The position numbers and the translations under genes were made by a program. The notes below the pieces were generated by a model, which ran no database searches, was not told the origin of the DNA, and saw only the letters and a program-made list of their open reading frames with translations. Below are positions 43,701 through 50,161 of a stretch of DNA of 50,161 nucleotides, one piece after another. Each line of letters opens with the position of its first letter. Position 1 is the stretch's first letter. Origin of the DNA: Bacteroidota bacterium (GTDB lineage: Bacteria > Bacteroidota > Bacteroidia > Chitinophagales > Chitinophagaceae); NCBI GenBank assembly GCA_023418315.1, contig JAEZZY010000021.1, forward strand, positions 1-50,161. The letters run 5' to 3'.

Positions 43701-44933
43701 ATGATGGAAAACAAGACTTATTCCGCACTTACACAGAAATATATAGATAAAGAAGCCCGCTACGGAGCACATAATTACCATCCGCTGCCGGTAGTAATTG
43801 CCCGTGCCAAAGGCGTGAGCGTATGGGATGTGGACGAAAAACATTATTATGATTTCCTTGCGGGATATTCTGCGGTCAATCAAGGTCATTGCCATCCTAA
43901 AATTATCGAAGCATTTATAGGGCAAGCGCAAAAGCTGACACTCACTTCCCGTGCTTTTTACAATGATTGCCTCGGCGAATATGAAGAATACATTACGCAA
44001 TTTTTTGGCTATGATAAAGTATTGCCGATGAATACGGGCGTAGAAGCTGTGGAAACCGCTTTGAAGCTCGCCAGAAAATGGGCGTATCAAGTAAAAGGCA
44101 TCGAAGAAAACAAAGCGAAGATTATCGTTTGTGCAGAGAATTTTCACGGAAGAACCTTGAATGTGATTTCCTTCAGCACCGACCCTACCGCTACAAATAA
44201 TTACGGACCTTTTATGCCGGGCTATGAAGTCATTCCGTTTAATGATATAAATGCCCTTGAAGCTGCCTTACAAGATAAAAACATAGCCGCCTTGCTGGTA
44301 GAACCCATACAGGGCGAAGCCGGTGTAGTGGTGCCGGATGAAGGTTATCTCAGCAAAGCAGCCGCAGTTTGCAAAGCCGCCAACGTCCTGCTGATAGCCG
44401 ATGAAATACAAAGCGGTTTGGCACGTACCGGCAAGATGCTGGCCTGCGACTATGAGCAAGTGCATCCCGATATATTGATCTTAGGCAAAGCGCTCTCCGG
44501 CGGCACCCTGCCCGTATCTGCCGTGCTGGCGGATGATGAAATCATGCTGACGATACAACCCGGCGAACATGGATCTACCTACGGCGGCAACCCGCTGGCT
44601 TGTAAAGTAGCCATTGCAGCCTTGCAGGTATTAAAGGACGAAAAAATGGCCGAAAACGCGGCTATACAAGGAGCTTATTTCAGAGAACAGATAAAAGCGC
44701 TCCAGCACCCGAATATTTCCTTGGTGCGCGGCAAGGGCTTGTTTAATGCTATGGTCATCCGCCATGCCGATGAAAACGCTGCCTGGAAACTCTGTGTGGA
44801 AATGAAAGAAAACGGACTCATCGCCAAGCCTACACACGGAGATAAAATACGGTTTTCTCCACCCCTCGTCATCACACGCGGACAGGTGGACGAATGTATC
44901 GGCATCATCCGCAAAAGCCTAGCAATACTCTAA
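43701..44933 (+). CDS. rocD: Ornithine aminotransferase
   Basis: PLP enzyme converting ornithine and 2-oxoglutarate to glutamate 5-semialdehyde and glutamate. About 410 residues. ARYGAHNYHPLPVVI, DFLAGYSAVNQGHCHPKI and NTGVEAVETALKLARKWAY are class-III and OAT signatures; GKALSGGTLPVSAVLADD contains the PLP lysine (about residue 263). Acetylornithine and GABA aminotransferases share the fold, but the N-terminal motifs favour OAT. The start at 43701 is fixed by an in-frame TAG at 43689. The VIT-like gene follows after 4 nt. Confidence 0.94.
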   Translation: MMENKTYSALTQKYIDKEARYGAHNYHPLPVVIARAKGVSVWDVDEKHYYDFLAGYSAVNQGHCHPKIIEAFIGQAQKLTLTSRAFYNDCLGEYEEYITQFFGYDKVLPMNTGVEAVETALKLARKWAYQVKGIEENKAKIIVCAENFHGRTLNVISFSTDPTATNNYGPFMPGYEVIPFNDINALEAALQDKNIAALLVEPIQGEAGVVVPDEGYLSKAAAVCKAANVLLIADEIQSGLARTGKMLACDYEQVHPDILILGKALSGGTLPVSAVLADDEIMLTIQPGEHGSTYGGNPLACKVAIAALQVLKDEKMAENAAIQGAYFREQIKALQHPNISLVRGKGLFNAMVIRHADENAAWKLCVEMKENGLIAKPTHGDKIRFSPPLVITRGQVDECIGIIRKSLAIL

Positions 44934-44937
44934 ATGA

Positions 44938-45540
44938 ATGCACCGACGAAAGCAACATTCTGCCGCCTTTATCCTTGGTTTTGCTGACGGACTGGTACTG
45001 CCCATCGCGCTGATTACGGCGCTCGTTTTGCTGATGGAAAACAATACCTCCCTGTTGCAAACCGGCAGTATGTTCATTTTGTTTTTTGCGGTGGTGATGG
45101 GGTTGAGCCATTATTATACCCAGCGCCACCATACCGATACGAGTATCAAAACGGAAACGTTCCAAAACATAGGACTTAGCGCCGAGCTGGAGCTGCAATT
45201 GCTACACGATCACGAGCAGGAAAAACAAGAATGGGAAGATGTGCTGAAGGAAAATGAATTTGTACAGAGCAAGGGCTTTACCGCATCATGGATAACGGGC
45301 GTGGCATACCTGCTATCGGGAATGGCCTTACTCCTTCCTTTTTTGTTTGTGCCTATGCGGCAGGCTTATTGGCTCGCTTGCATTGCCTGCGGATTGCTGA
45401 TGGTGTTCTTTGGTTTTTTAAAAGCAAAAATTACCGGCAATCATCCGGCGCGGGTGATTCTTAGGAACTTGTTTAATGCCGTAGTCCTAAGCGCTTTGGT
45501 GTATGGTGTAATGGAGCTACTGGAGGCTTCCGGCCATTAA
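44938..45540 (+). CDS. VIT1/CCC1-like membrane protein
   Basis: A 200-residue protein with five hydrophobic segments in a 2+3 arrangement: residues about 8-28 (FILGFADGLVLPIALITAL), 40-58, then a charged soluble stretch (about 65-115 with DHEQEKQEWEDVLKEN), and three C-terminal segments. The helix-1 sequence GFADGLV and the layout resemble the VIT1/CCC1 family that moves Fe2+/Mn2+; sequence identity appears low, so this is a tentative call. It starts 4 nt after rocD, implying co-expression with no obvious functional link. Confidence 0.6.
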   Translation: MHRRKQHSAAFILGFADGLVLPIALITALVLLMENNTSLLQTGSMFILFFAVVMGLSHYYTQRHHTDTSIKTETFQNIGLSAELELQLLHDHEQEKQEWEDVLKENEFVQSKGFTASWITGVAYLLSGMALLLPFLFVPMRQAYWLACIACGLLMVFFGFLKAKITGNHPARVILRNLFNAVVLSALVYGVMELLEASGH

Positions 45541-45545
45541 CCCAG

Positions 45546-46739
45546 TTATCCCTTTTGTTTACCCCCGTTTCCGCGCCACAGCCACAAAGAAATATAGGTA
45601 ATCAGATAACCGGCTATAGCCGTTACAATCGCCAATACCGTTCCGCCGAGAAAGAATGCAATGCCTTCTTCCGTTACCCGGTCGAGCGTGAGCGTCTGCC
45701 ATTCCAGCGACCATTCATCGTATCCCAAAAGAATTTTTCCCGTTACCAAACTCGCCATCCATACAAACGGAGTGATGGGAAAAATACTGATGTTGGCAGC
45801 TAAGAGAAACAATGCTTTGTTCATTTTAAAAAGAATGGAAAGCGGAATCCCTATCGCCAATTGAAATCCCCACACAGGTACTATACCCATAAAAAAACCA
45901 AAGCCTACGGACGATGCTTTTTTATGATTGCTTTCTTGCGGATTTTGAAAAATGGATCGCCATAATTGCACCCATCCTTCTTTTTTTAGCAGGGAGGTAA
46001 AAAGATTGCGCGGTTTAATCCATAGCAAGGCCGTGAGCACCAAAACAGTATTGAGCATACTGATGCGCGTAAAATCTTTAAACGGACGAAAATGAGAAAT
46101 GCGCTCTTCCGGCGAAGGATAATATACCGAAACGGGAATGCTCATCACCGGAATGCCGCTCCACGAAGCACGCACCATCACTTCTATCTCAAACTCATAT
46201 TTGCGCGTGAAATATTTTTTATACGCCAGTTTTTTAAGGGGGTATAGGCGGTAGCCGGACTGCGTATCGGGCAATTCCAATCCGGTATTTACCCAAAACC
46301 AGAAATTGGAAAACCGATTTCCAAAAGAGCTTTTTGTAGGCACATGTTCCTGATCCATATTGCGCGCGCCTACAATCAGTGCACCGGGTGTTTTTTCTAT
46401 CTGCTCTATAAATTTAATCAGATCGCTGGGATAATGCTGCCCATCACTGTCTATGGTAATTGCATATTCATAACCTAATCGAGCTGCTTCCTTAAACCCT
46501 TGCCGGAGGGCATATCCTTTTCCCTGATTCTGTTCATAGCTTACCGTCTTCACCATAGGAAACCGACGGAGCACTTCGAGGGTATTATCCGTGGAGCCGT
46601 CATTCACCACCAGCAGATGCGAAGTGTAGTGCAGCACTTGCTCTATCACCGCTGTTATAGTGGAGGCATTGTTGTAAGTAGGAATTAATACACAAGCCTT
46701 GTTTTTCTGAAACTGTGCTTCGTATTTTGGTGAGGACAT
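45546..46739 (-). CDS. Glycosyltransferase family 2 fused to DUF2062 membrane domain
   Basis: A 397-residue two-part protein. Residues about 12-240 are a GT2 domain with CVLIPTYNNASTITAVI, VVNDGSTDNTLEVL and the TIDSDGQHYP acidic motif, similar to dolichyl-phosphate-mannose or undecaprenyl-phosphate-sugar synthases. Residues about 280-390 are a DUF2062 domain with three or so hydrophobic segments and FGFFMGIVPVWGFQ. The fusion suggests transfer of a sugar to a membrane lipid. It faces rocD-VIT tail to tail. Confidence 0.85.
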   Translation of the reverse strand: MSSPKYEAQFQKNKACVLIPTYNNASTITAVIEQVLHYTSHLLVVNDGSTDNTLEVLRRFPMVKTVSYEQNQGKGYALRQGFKEAARLGYEYAITIDSDGQHYPSDLIKFIEQIEKTPGALIVGARNMDQEHVPTKSSFGNRFSNFWFWVNTGLELPDTQSGYRLYPLKKLAYKKYFTRKYEFEIEVMVRASWSGIPVMSIPVSVYYPSPEERISHFRPFKDFTRISMLNTVLVLTALLWIKPRNLFTSLLKKEGWVQLWRSIFQNPQESNHKKASSVGFGFFMGIVPVWGFQLAIGIPLSILFKMNKALFLLAANISIFPITPFVWMASLVTGKILLGYDEWSLEWQTLTLDRVTEEGIAFFLGGTVLAIVTAIAGYLITYISLWLWRGNGGKQKG

Positions 46740-46799
46740 GCGAGGTATGGCTTGTATGGAAAGGATGTAAAAATAAGTAGGGAAAAGAATTTAAGAAAA

Positions 46800-48461
46800 T
46801 CAACCGCGTTTACACTCGACTATTTTCTCTTCAATGGCTTTTCGTTCTTCGGCGGTAGCGATCTCCAGTTGCAATGCTTTTTGATAATAACGGATAGCGG
46901 CGGCGTTCCATTTATTTTCTTTGCAATAATCACCGACTATGCGATAGGCATCATAAAAGAAAGGATTGCTCTGCACGGTTTGCGCCGTGTCTATAGGTTG
47001 ATGATGCAGCAAAGCCATTTTGTTTTTTCGGAACAGCAGAAAATCCGCATATTCTTTTGATTGCAAAAAACTATCGGCAGGAATAGTAAGGGCGCTTAGG
47101 GAAATTTCCGTATTGCCTTGCAACCCCTCCATTGAAAATATTTTTTTCAAATCATAGCAAACATACGCGCCTAATTGCCAGGGCGAAGTACTTACCCAAA
47201 AGCGCAAGCTATCTGGCATGAAGATGATAGAATGATGCGCAATCAACTGATTAATGGCTTTTTCATTTCCATTGCCTATGTTTATATTACCTAATCCTTT
47301 TCTATCGCGGAGAATGGTTGCCATTTTTTGTGGAGTGAGCGGATAATTTTCGTGCAGTAATTCCTGCAAACGCTGATAGCGATAAACGGAAGCGCTGTTT
47401 TGTTTTTGTTCTTTATTGAGCTTTTGTTGTTCAAATAATTTGCTTTGATAATGATTGGTGCATTGAATATCGTTTGTAGCCGGGTCATAGACCGAAAGCT
47501 GAGCTGGCGTTTTTTCAATCACTACGGCTTTGTGGTCGTTGGCGCTTGCGATCAGAAAACTCTCCGATACAAACATTTCACGTTTTTTGGCAATGGCTAC
47601 CGCTTCCTCTATGGTGGAGGCATATTGCAACACTTCCCTTGCTACTAAAGAAACAGGCGTCGCCGCATTATAGGGGATGGAGGATTTTGCCGCATTGATG
47701 GTAACGGTTAGCCCCTGGTCGTTCATGCCGCTTACCACGCCTATAAAACCGCCCCAGGTGATGAATGCAAACGAATAGCCTTTATCGGGCTTTACAAAAT
47801 TCACGATTTTATTTTCGGCAAATTTATCGCCCACCCAAAAATCGAAATTGCGACCGATGAGCATGGCACCGTCTTCAGTTTTATTGCCCCAGGCGCCAAA
47901 AGAAGTGCAGCCTACGAGCATCATATTTTGCAAAGCATGCCCAATATCATGTGCGGCATGGTAGCTGAGAATGCGGTCGTATTTATCGCCTATCCAGTCA
48001 AACTCACCCGAAGCTGCATGGGAAATACCGTAGATTTCGTCTTTGTATTCCTGCGTTACATGGTCGGGCAAACCACGGTTCATGAAGCCTATGACATATT
48101 TTAAAAACCGGAGATAACCGCCGGAAGGAATCATTCTTTTTATTTCATCCGTAAAAGCAATTTCCTGATCTACGATAAGCTGCCTGGATAATTTTCCGTT
48201 GATGACACCGCGTTCAAAAGGCTTTCCCGCTACGTACATTTCGTATAGCCCGTATTCGTTTTTACGAATCCAGTTGTGCCCGATGGTAGCGAGTGCGCCT
48301 TGCCCTTGTTGCACCGTGAGGCTATAGGCGGTGGTATCTGCTATTTCAGGTTCGGGAAAATCAGATACGTTATAGATGTAAATGGAGAAAATAAGCAGGA
48401 GCAACGCCACAGTTCCCAGCACCAGCCCAAGTATATGGAGCGCCTTCCGGATAATTCGCAT
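46800..48461 (-). CDS. C45-type (AAT-like) acyltransferase/amidohydrolase with membrane anchor
   Basis: About 553 residues. An N-terminal anchor (MRIIRKALHILGLVLGTVALLLL, with following hydrophobic residues) leads to a domain of the acyl-CoA:6-aminopenicillanate acyltransferase (peptidase C45) type. MLVGCTSFGAWG places a nucleophilic cysteine near residue 185 after a glycine, the likely autocleavage point; LIGRNFDFWVGD and GVVSGMNDQGLTVTINAAK are family features. The C-terminal 60 residues look like one TPR-type helical pair. Natural substrate unknown; it is probably periplasmic. The ATG at 48461 is preferred over 48530 because the anchor begins there. Confidence 0.78.
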   Translation of the reverse strand: MRIIRKALHILGLVLGTVALLLLIFSIYIYNVSDFPEPEIADTTAYSLTVQQGQGALATIGHNWIRKNEYGLYEMYVAGKPFERGVINGKLSRQLIVDQEIAFTDEIKRMIPSGGYLRFLKYVIGFMNRGLPDHVTQEYKDEIYGISHAASGEFDWIGDKYDRILSYHAAHDIGHALQNMMLVGCTSFGAWGNKTEDGAMLIGRNFDFWVGDKFAENKIVNFVKPDKGYSFAFITWGGFIGVVSGMNDQGLTVTINAAKSSIPYNAATPVSLVAREVLQYASTIEEAVAIAKKREMFVSESFLIASANDHKAVVIEKTPAQLSVYDPATNDIQCTNHYQSKLFEQQKLNKEQKQNSASVYRYQRLQELLHENYPLTPQKMATILRDRKGLGNINIGNGNEKAINQLIAHHSIIFMPDSLRFWVSTSPWQLGAYVCYDLKKIFSMEGLQGNTEISLSALTIPADSFLQSKEYADFLLFRKNKMALLHHQPIDTAQTVQSNPFFYDAYRIVGDYCKENKWNAAAIRYYQKALQLEIATAEERKAIEEKIVECKRG

Positions 48462-48465
48462 GGCG

Positions 48466-48473
48466 CAAAGGTA
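48466..48473 (-). promoter_or_regulatory. -7 box directly upstream of the C45-type gene
   Basis: The minus strand reads TACCTTTG, ending 4 nt before the ATG at 48461. As at rocD, transcription would begin on the start codon. The -33 element is unclear. Confidence 0.5.
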
Positions 48474-48650
48474 GGAAAACCGCAAAAGCGGATTTGTGAA
48501 ATTAGGTGTTGCTTTTTGGGCTTTCTCCAATTTGGCGGGCGATGTTTTTTTTACAAAAAATTTATGAAGTGTTTTTTTCTATCAATGAACTAAAAACGCT
48601 GTACATTAACGTTTTAAAATTTTCATAGAAACTTAATCATCCTCCCTATA

Positions 48651-49337
48651 ATGCAGAAAATACTTTTATTACATGGCGCTGTGGGAGCACAGGATCATTT
48701 GCAGCCTTTAGCCGATTTGCTAAGCGACCGATATGAAGTGTTGCGATTTCTTTTTTCGGGACATGGCGGAAAATCATTTTCGCAGGAGGATTTTTCCATT
48801 CCTTTTTTTGCGGAGGAAGTGCGCAGCTACCTGAACGAGCAACATCTTTCCTCCCTACCGATTGTAGGCTATAGCATGGGCGGCTACGTGGCAATGCACC
48901 TTGCCAGGAAACATCCTGAACAGGTAACGAAAATAGTAACCCTGGCTACCAAATTTCATTGGGATGAAGAAACTGCGGCGAAAGAAATAAAAATGCTGCA
49001 TGCGGATAAGATAGAAGAAAAACTACCCGCATTTGCTCAAACTTTGCAAAACCGCCATGCGCCCAACGACTGGAAAAGAGTACTGACAAAAACCCAAGAA
49101 ATGCTTACGGAAATGGGGAAGGAAAACCCGCTGCAACTGAGCGATTATGCAGCAATAGATATACCTTGCCTCCTCACTCTCGGCGATAGAGATAAAATGA
49201 TAAGCCTGGCGGAAACACGAGAAGTCTTTACAGCTTTGCCTCATGCACGCATGGCTGTACTTCCCGGCACACAGCATCCTATAGAGCAAACGAATGTGGA
49301 GGCGCTGGCTTTTTTGATAAAACAATTTATTGGGTAG
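48651..49337 (+). CDS. Alpha/beta-hydrolase fold protein
   Basis: A 228-residue alpha/beta hydrolase. The nucleophile elbow GYSMGG puts the catalytic serine at residue 75; the acid is probably the Asp in TLGDRDKM (about residue 180) and the histidine in GTQHPIEQ (about 208). HGAVGAQDHLQPL supplies the oxyanion-hole region. The family covers esterases, lipases and acyl-thioester hydrolases; the substrate cannot be told. Single gene with a 190-nt upstream gap shared with the divergent C45-type gene. Confidence 0.88.
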   Translation: MQKILLLHGAVGAQDHLQPLADLLSDRYEVLRFLFSGHGGKSFSQEDFSIPFFAEEVRSYLNEQHLSSLPIVGYSMGGYVAMHLARKHPEQVTKIVTLATKFHWDEETAAKEIKMLHADKIEEKLPAFAQTLQNRHAPNDWKRVLTKTQEMLTEMGKENPLQLSDYAAIDIPCLLTLGDRDKMISLAETREVFTALPHARMAVLPGTQHPIEQTNVEALAFLIKQFIG

Positions 49338-49413
49338 CAGACGGGGCGGATACCACCCTAGAAAATATATTTTTTTATTGCACCGGGTTCTTTTTTTGCA
49401 GAATTAAAATGTT

Positions 49414-49421
49414 TATATTTG
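49414..49421 (+). promoter_or_regulatory. -7 box of the promoter of the right-edge secreted protein
   Basis: TATATTTG, an exact TAnnTTTG, lies 25 nt before the ATG at 49447. The nearest TTTG (49395-49398) gives a spacer of only 15 nt, shorter than the usual 19. Confidence 0.55.
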
Positions 49422-49446
49422 AAAGCTGTATAAAGTCAGCAAAAAA

Positions 49447-50161
49447 ATGAATAGAAAAATACTTCCTTTACTTGTGGCTTTGTTTTCTTTATTCGCTACA
49501 AAAACAATAGCACAACAATATACGGTTACAGTCACCTCCGGAGGAAACTACTTTCCGTTTGGGGCTACTGCTACGGGCAACAACCAGGTGCAATGGTTGT
49601 TTTATTCGGGAGATTTAAGCGGCTCCTATTTAGGGCTGATTACCGATGTGTATTTCAAAATAAATTCGCCCTATAGTGGTTCCGCATCACCTACTACCTA
49701 TACCAATCTTACCATTAAAATGGGATTAATGCCTACCTCATTCACCGGTTTTACCTCGGGGCCATTTGTAAGCCCTTTGACCACATGTGCGGTACATGCT
49801 ACCTATACAATCACCAATACAGCAAACGGCAGCTGGTTTAAGATTCCTCTACAGACTCCTTTTTTATATGACCCTAACTCCAATCTTGTTGTTGAAGTAT
49901 CTCATACCGGTTATACCGGATCCGGCTTTTTTGTAGAGCACGGTGCAGGTAACGGAGGCAACAGGCGTATATATGCCAATATATCAAGCCCTACGGGTAC
50001 AGCAAATACAGGATGGCCTCATTTCGGTATTGACATGATTCCCGCCGATTACAAGCCTACGGTAACCGGTGATGGCTTTTTCTGTAGCGGTGAGGATATT
50101 ACTTTAAAAGTAATACCACCCGCTTGGGCAGATACCATACCTTCTTATACTTTCCTTTGGA
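49447..50161 (+). CDS. Secreted protein with PKD-like segment (truncated at window edge)
   Basis: An open frame of 238 codons without stop that leaves the window. It begins MNRKILPLLVALFSLFATKT, a signal peptide ending near IAQQ. The first 190 residues are Thr/Ser/Gly/Tyr-rich with patterns like WLFYSGDLSGSYLG and LVVEVSHTGYTGSGFF, beta-sandwich in character. From about residue 203 KPTVTGDGFFCSGEDITL resembles the start of a PKD/Ig-like module of Bacteroidota surface proteins. Such proteins usually carry a C-terminal type IX secretion signal, which would lie outside the window. Confidence 0.85.
   Translation, partial: MNRKILPLLVALFSLFATKTIAQQYTVTVTSGGNYFPFGATATGNNQVQWLFYSGDLSGSYLGLITDVYFKINSPYSGSASPTTYTNLTIKMGLMPTSFTGFTSGPFVSPLTTCAVHATYTITNTANGSWFKIPLQTPFLYDPNSNLVVEVSHTGYTGSGFFVEHGAGNGGNRRIYANISSPTGTANTGWPHFGIDMIPADYKPTVTGDGFFCSGEDITLKVIPPAWADTIPSYTFLW

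Overview
The window is a gene-dense chromosomal segment of about 44% G+C from a member of the Bacteroidota, most likely Chitinophagaceae or a close relative. This rests on protein families, promoter style and absence of Shine-Dalgarno sites, not on a marker gene. Supporting signs are a Porin_10-type outer-membrane protein, a BshA for bacillithiol, the long form of IspG with a central insertion, a Pif1-HRDC-HTH helicase, a probable OmpA-less secreted repeat protein with a PKD-like segment at the right edge, and many TAnnTTTG -7 boxes typical of the Bacteroidota primary sigma factor.

Layout. 1-363: non-coding, with two strong tandem promoters firing left out of the window, probably into a stable-RNA operon. 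364-2286: dxs (minus). 2434-5213: CPBP protease, cdsA, psd and a tiny Cys/Lys-rich secreted protein (plus), a phospholipid-synthesis cluster. 5214-5776: scar region with a truncated IS982-type transposase, a perfect GC-rich palindrome and a degenerate heptamer tandem repeat. 5777-8879: HdrB/LutA-like CCG-domain protein, PhaB-type reductase, His-rich secreted protein, gpsA. 8876-9700: secreted propeller-like protein (minus). 9829-14930: ispG, EVE-domain protein, Pif1-like helicase (plus). 14937-21021: a minus-strand run bshA, panD, YbhN/UPF0104-type membrane protein, hldE-C type heptose-phosphate adenylyltransferase, ppk1, ppx. 21180-25191: Porin_10, phosphoribosyltransferase, MacB/FtsX-type permease (minus). 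25341-27827: LptF/LptG-type permease and a eukaryote-type citrate synthase (plus). 27984-32363: atpB-E-F-H-A (minus) without atpG. 32571-38910: OsmC protein (minus), outer-membrane protein, lipA, M1 aminopeptidase, htpG (plus). 39217-42148: desaturase, GT2 glycosyltransferase, rsmG. 42182-43542: Nudix hydrolase and CorA (minus). 43701-45540: ornithine aminotransferase and a VIT/CCC1-like membrane protein. 45546-48461: GT2-DUF2062 protein and a C45/AAT-type acyltransferase (minus). 48651-end: alpha/beta hydrolase and the start of a large secreted protein that runs off the window.

How the genes work together. Most are housekeeping: isoprenoid precursors (dxs, ispG), phospholipids (cdsA, psd, gpsA, desaturase), cofactors (panD, lipA), TCA entry (citrate synthase), oxidative phosphorylation (atp), polyphosphate turnover (ppk-ppx with a 4-nt start/stop overlap), thiol redox (bshA, OsmC) and envelope biogenesis (LptF/G-like, porin, heptose enzyme, glycosyltransferases).

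I did not find a convincing new multi-gene system, CRISPR array, prophage or defence island. The leads most worth a second look are regulatory or structural: promoters whose predicted start site falls on the start codon (clearest at rocD), a hairpin just after atpE inside the atp operon, octamer and heptamer tandem repeats next to start codons, an IS982 remnant ending in a perfect palindrome, and the missing atpG.
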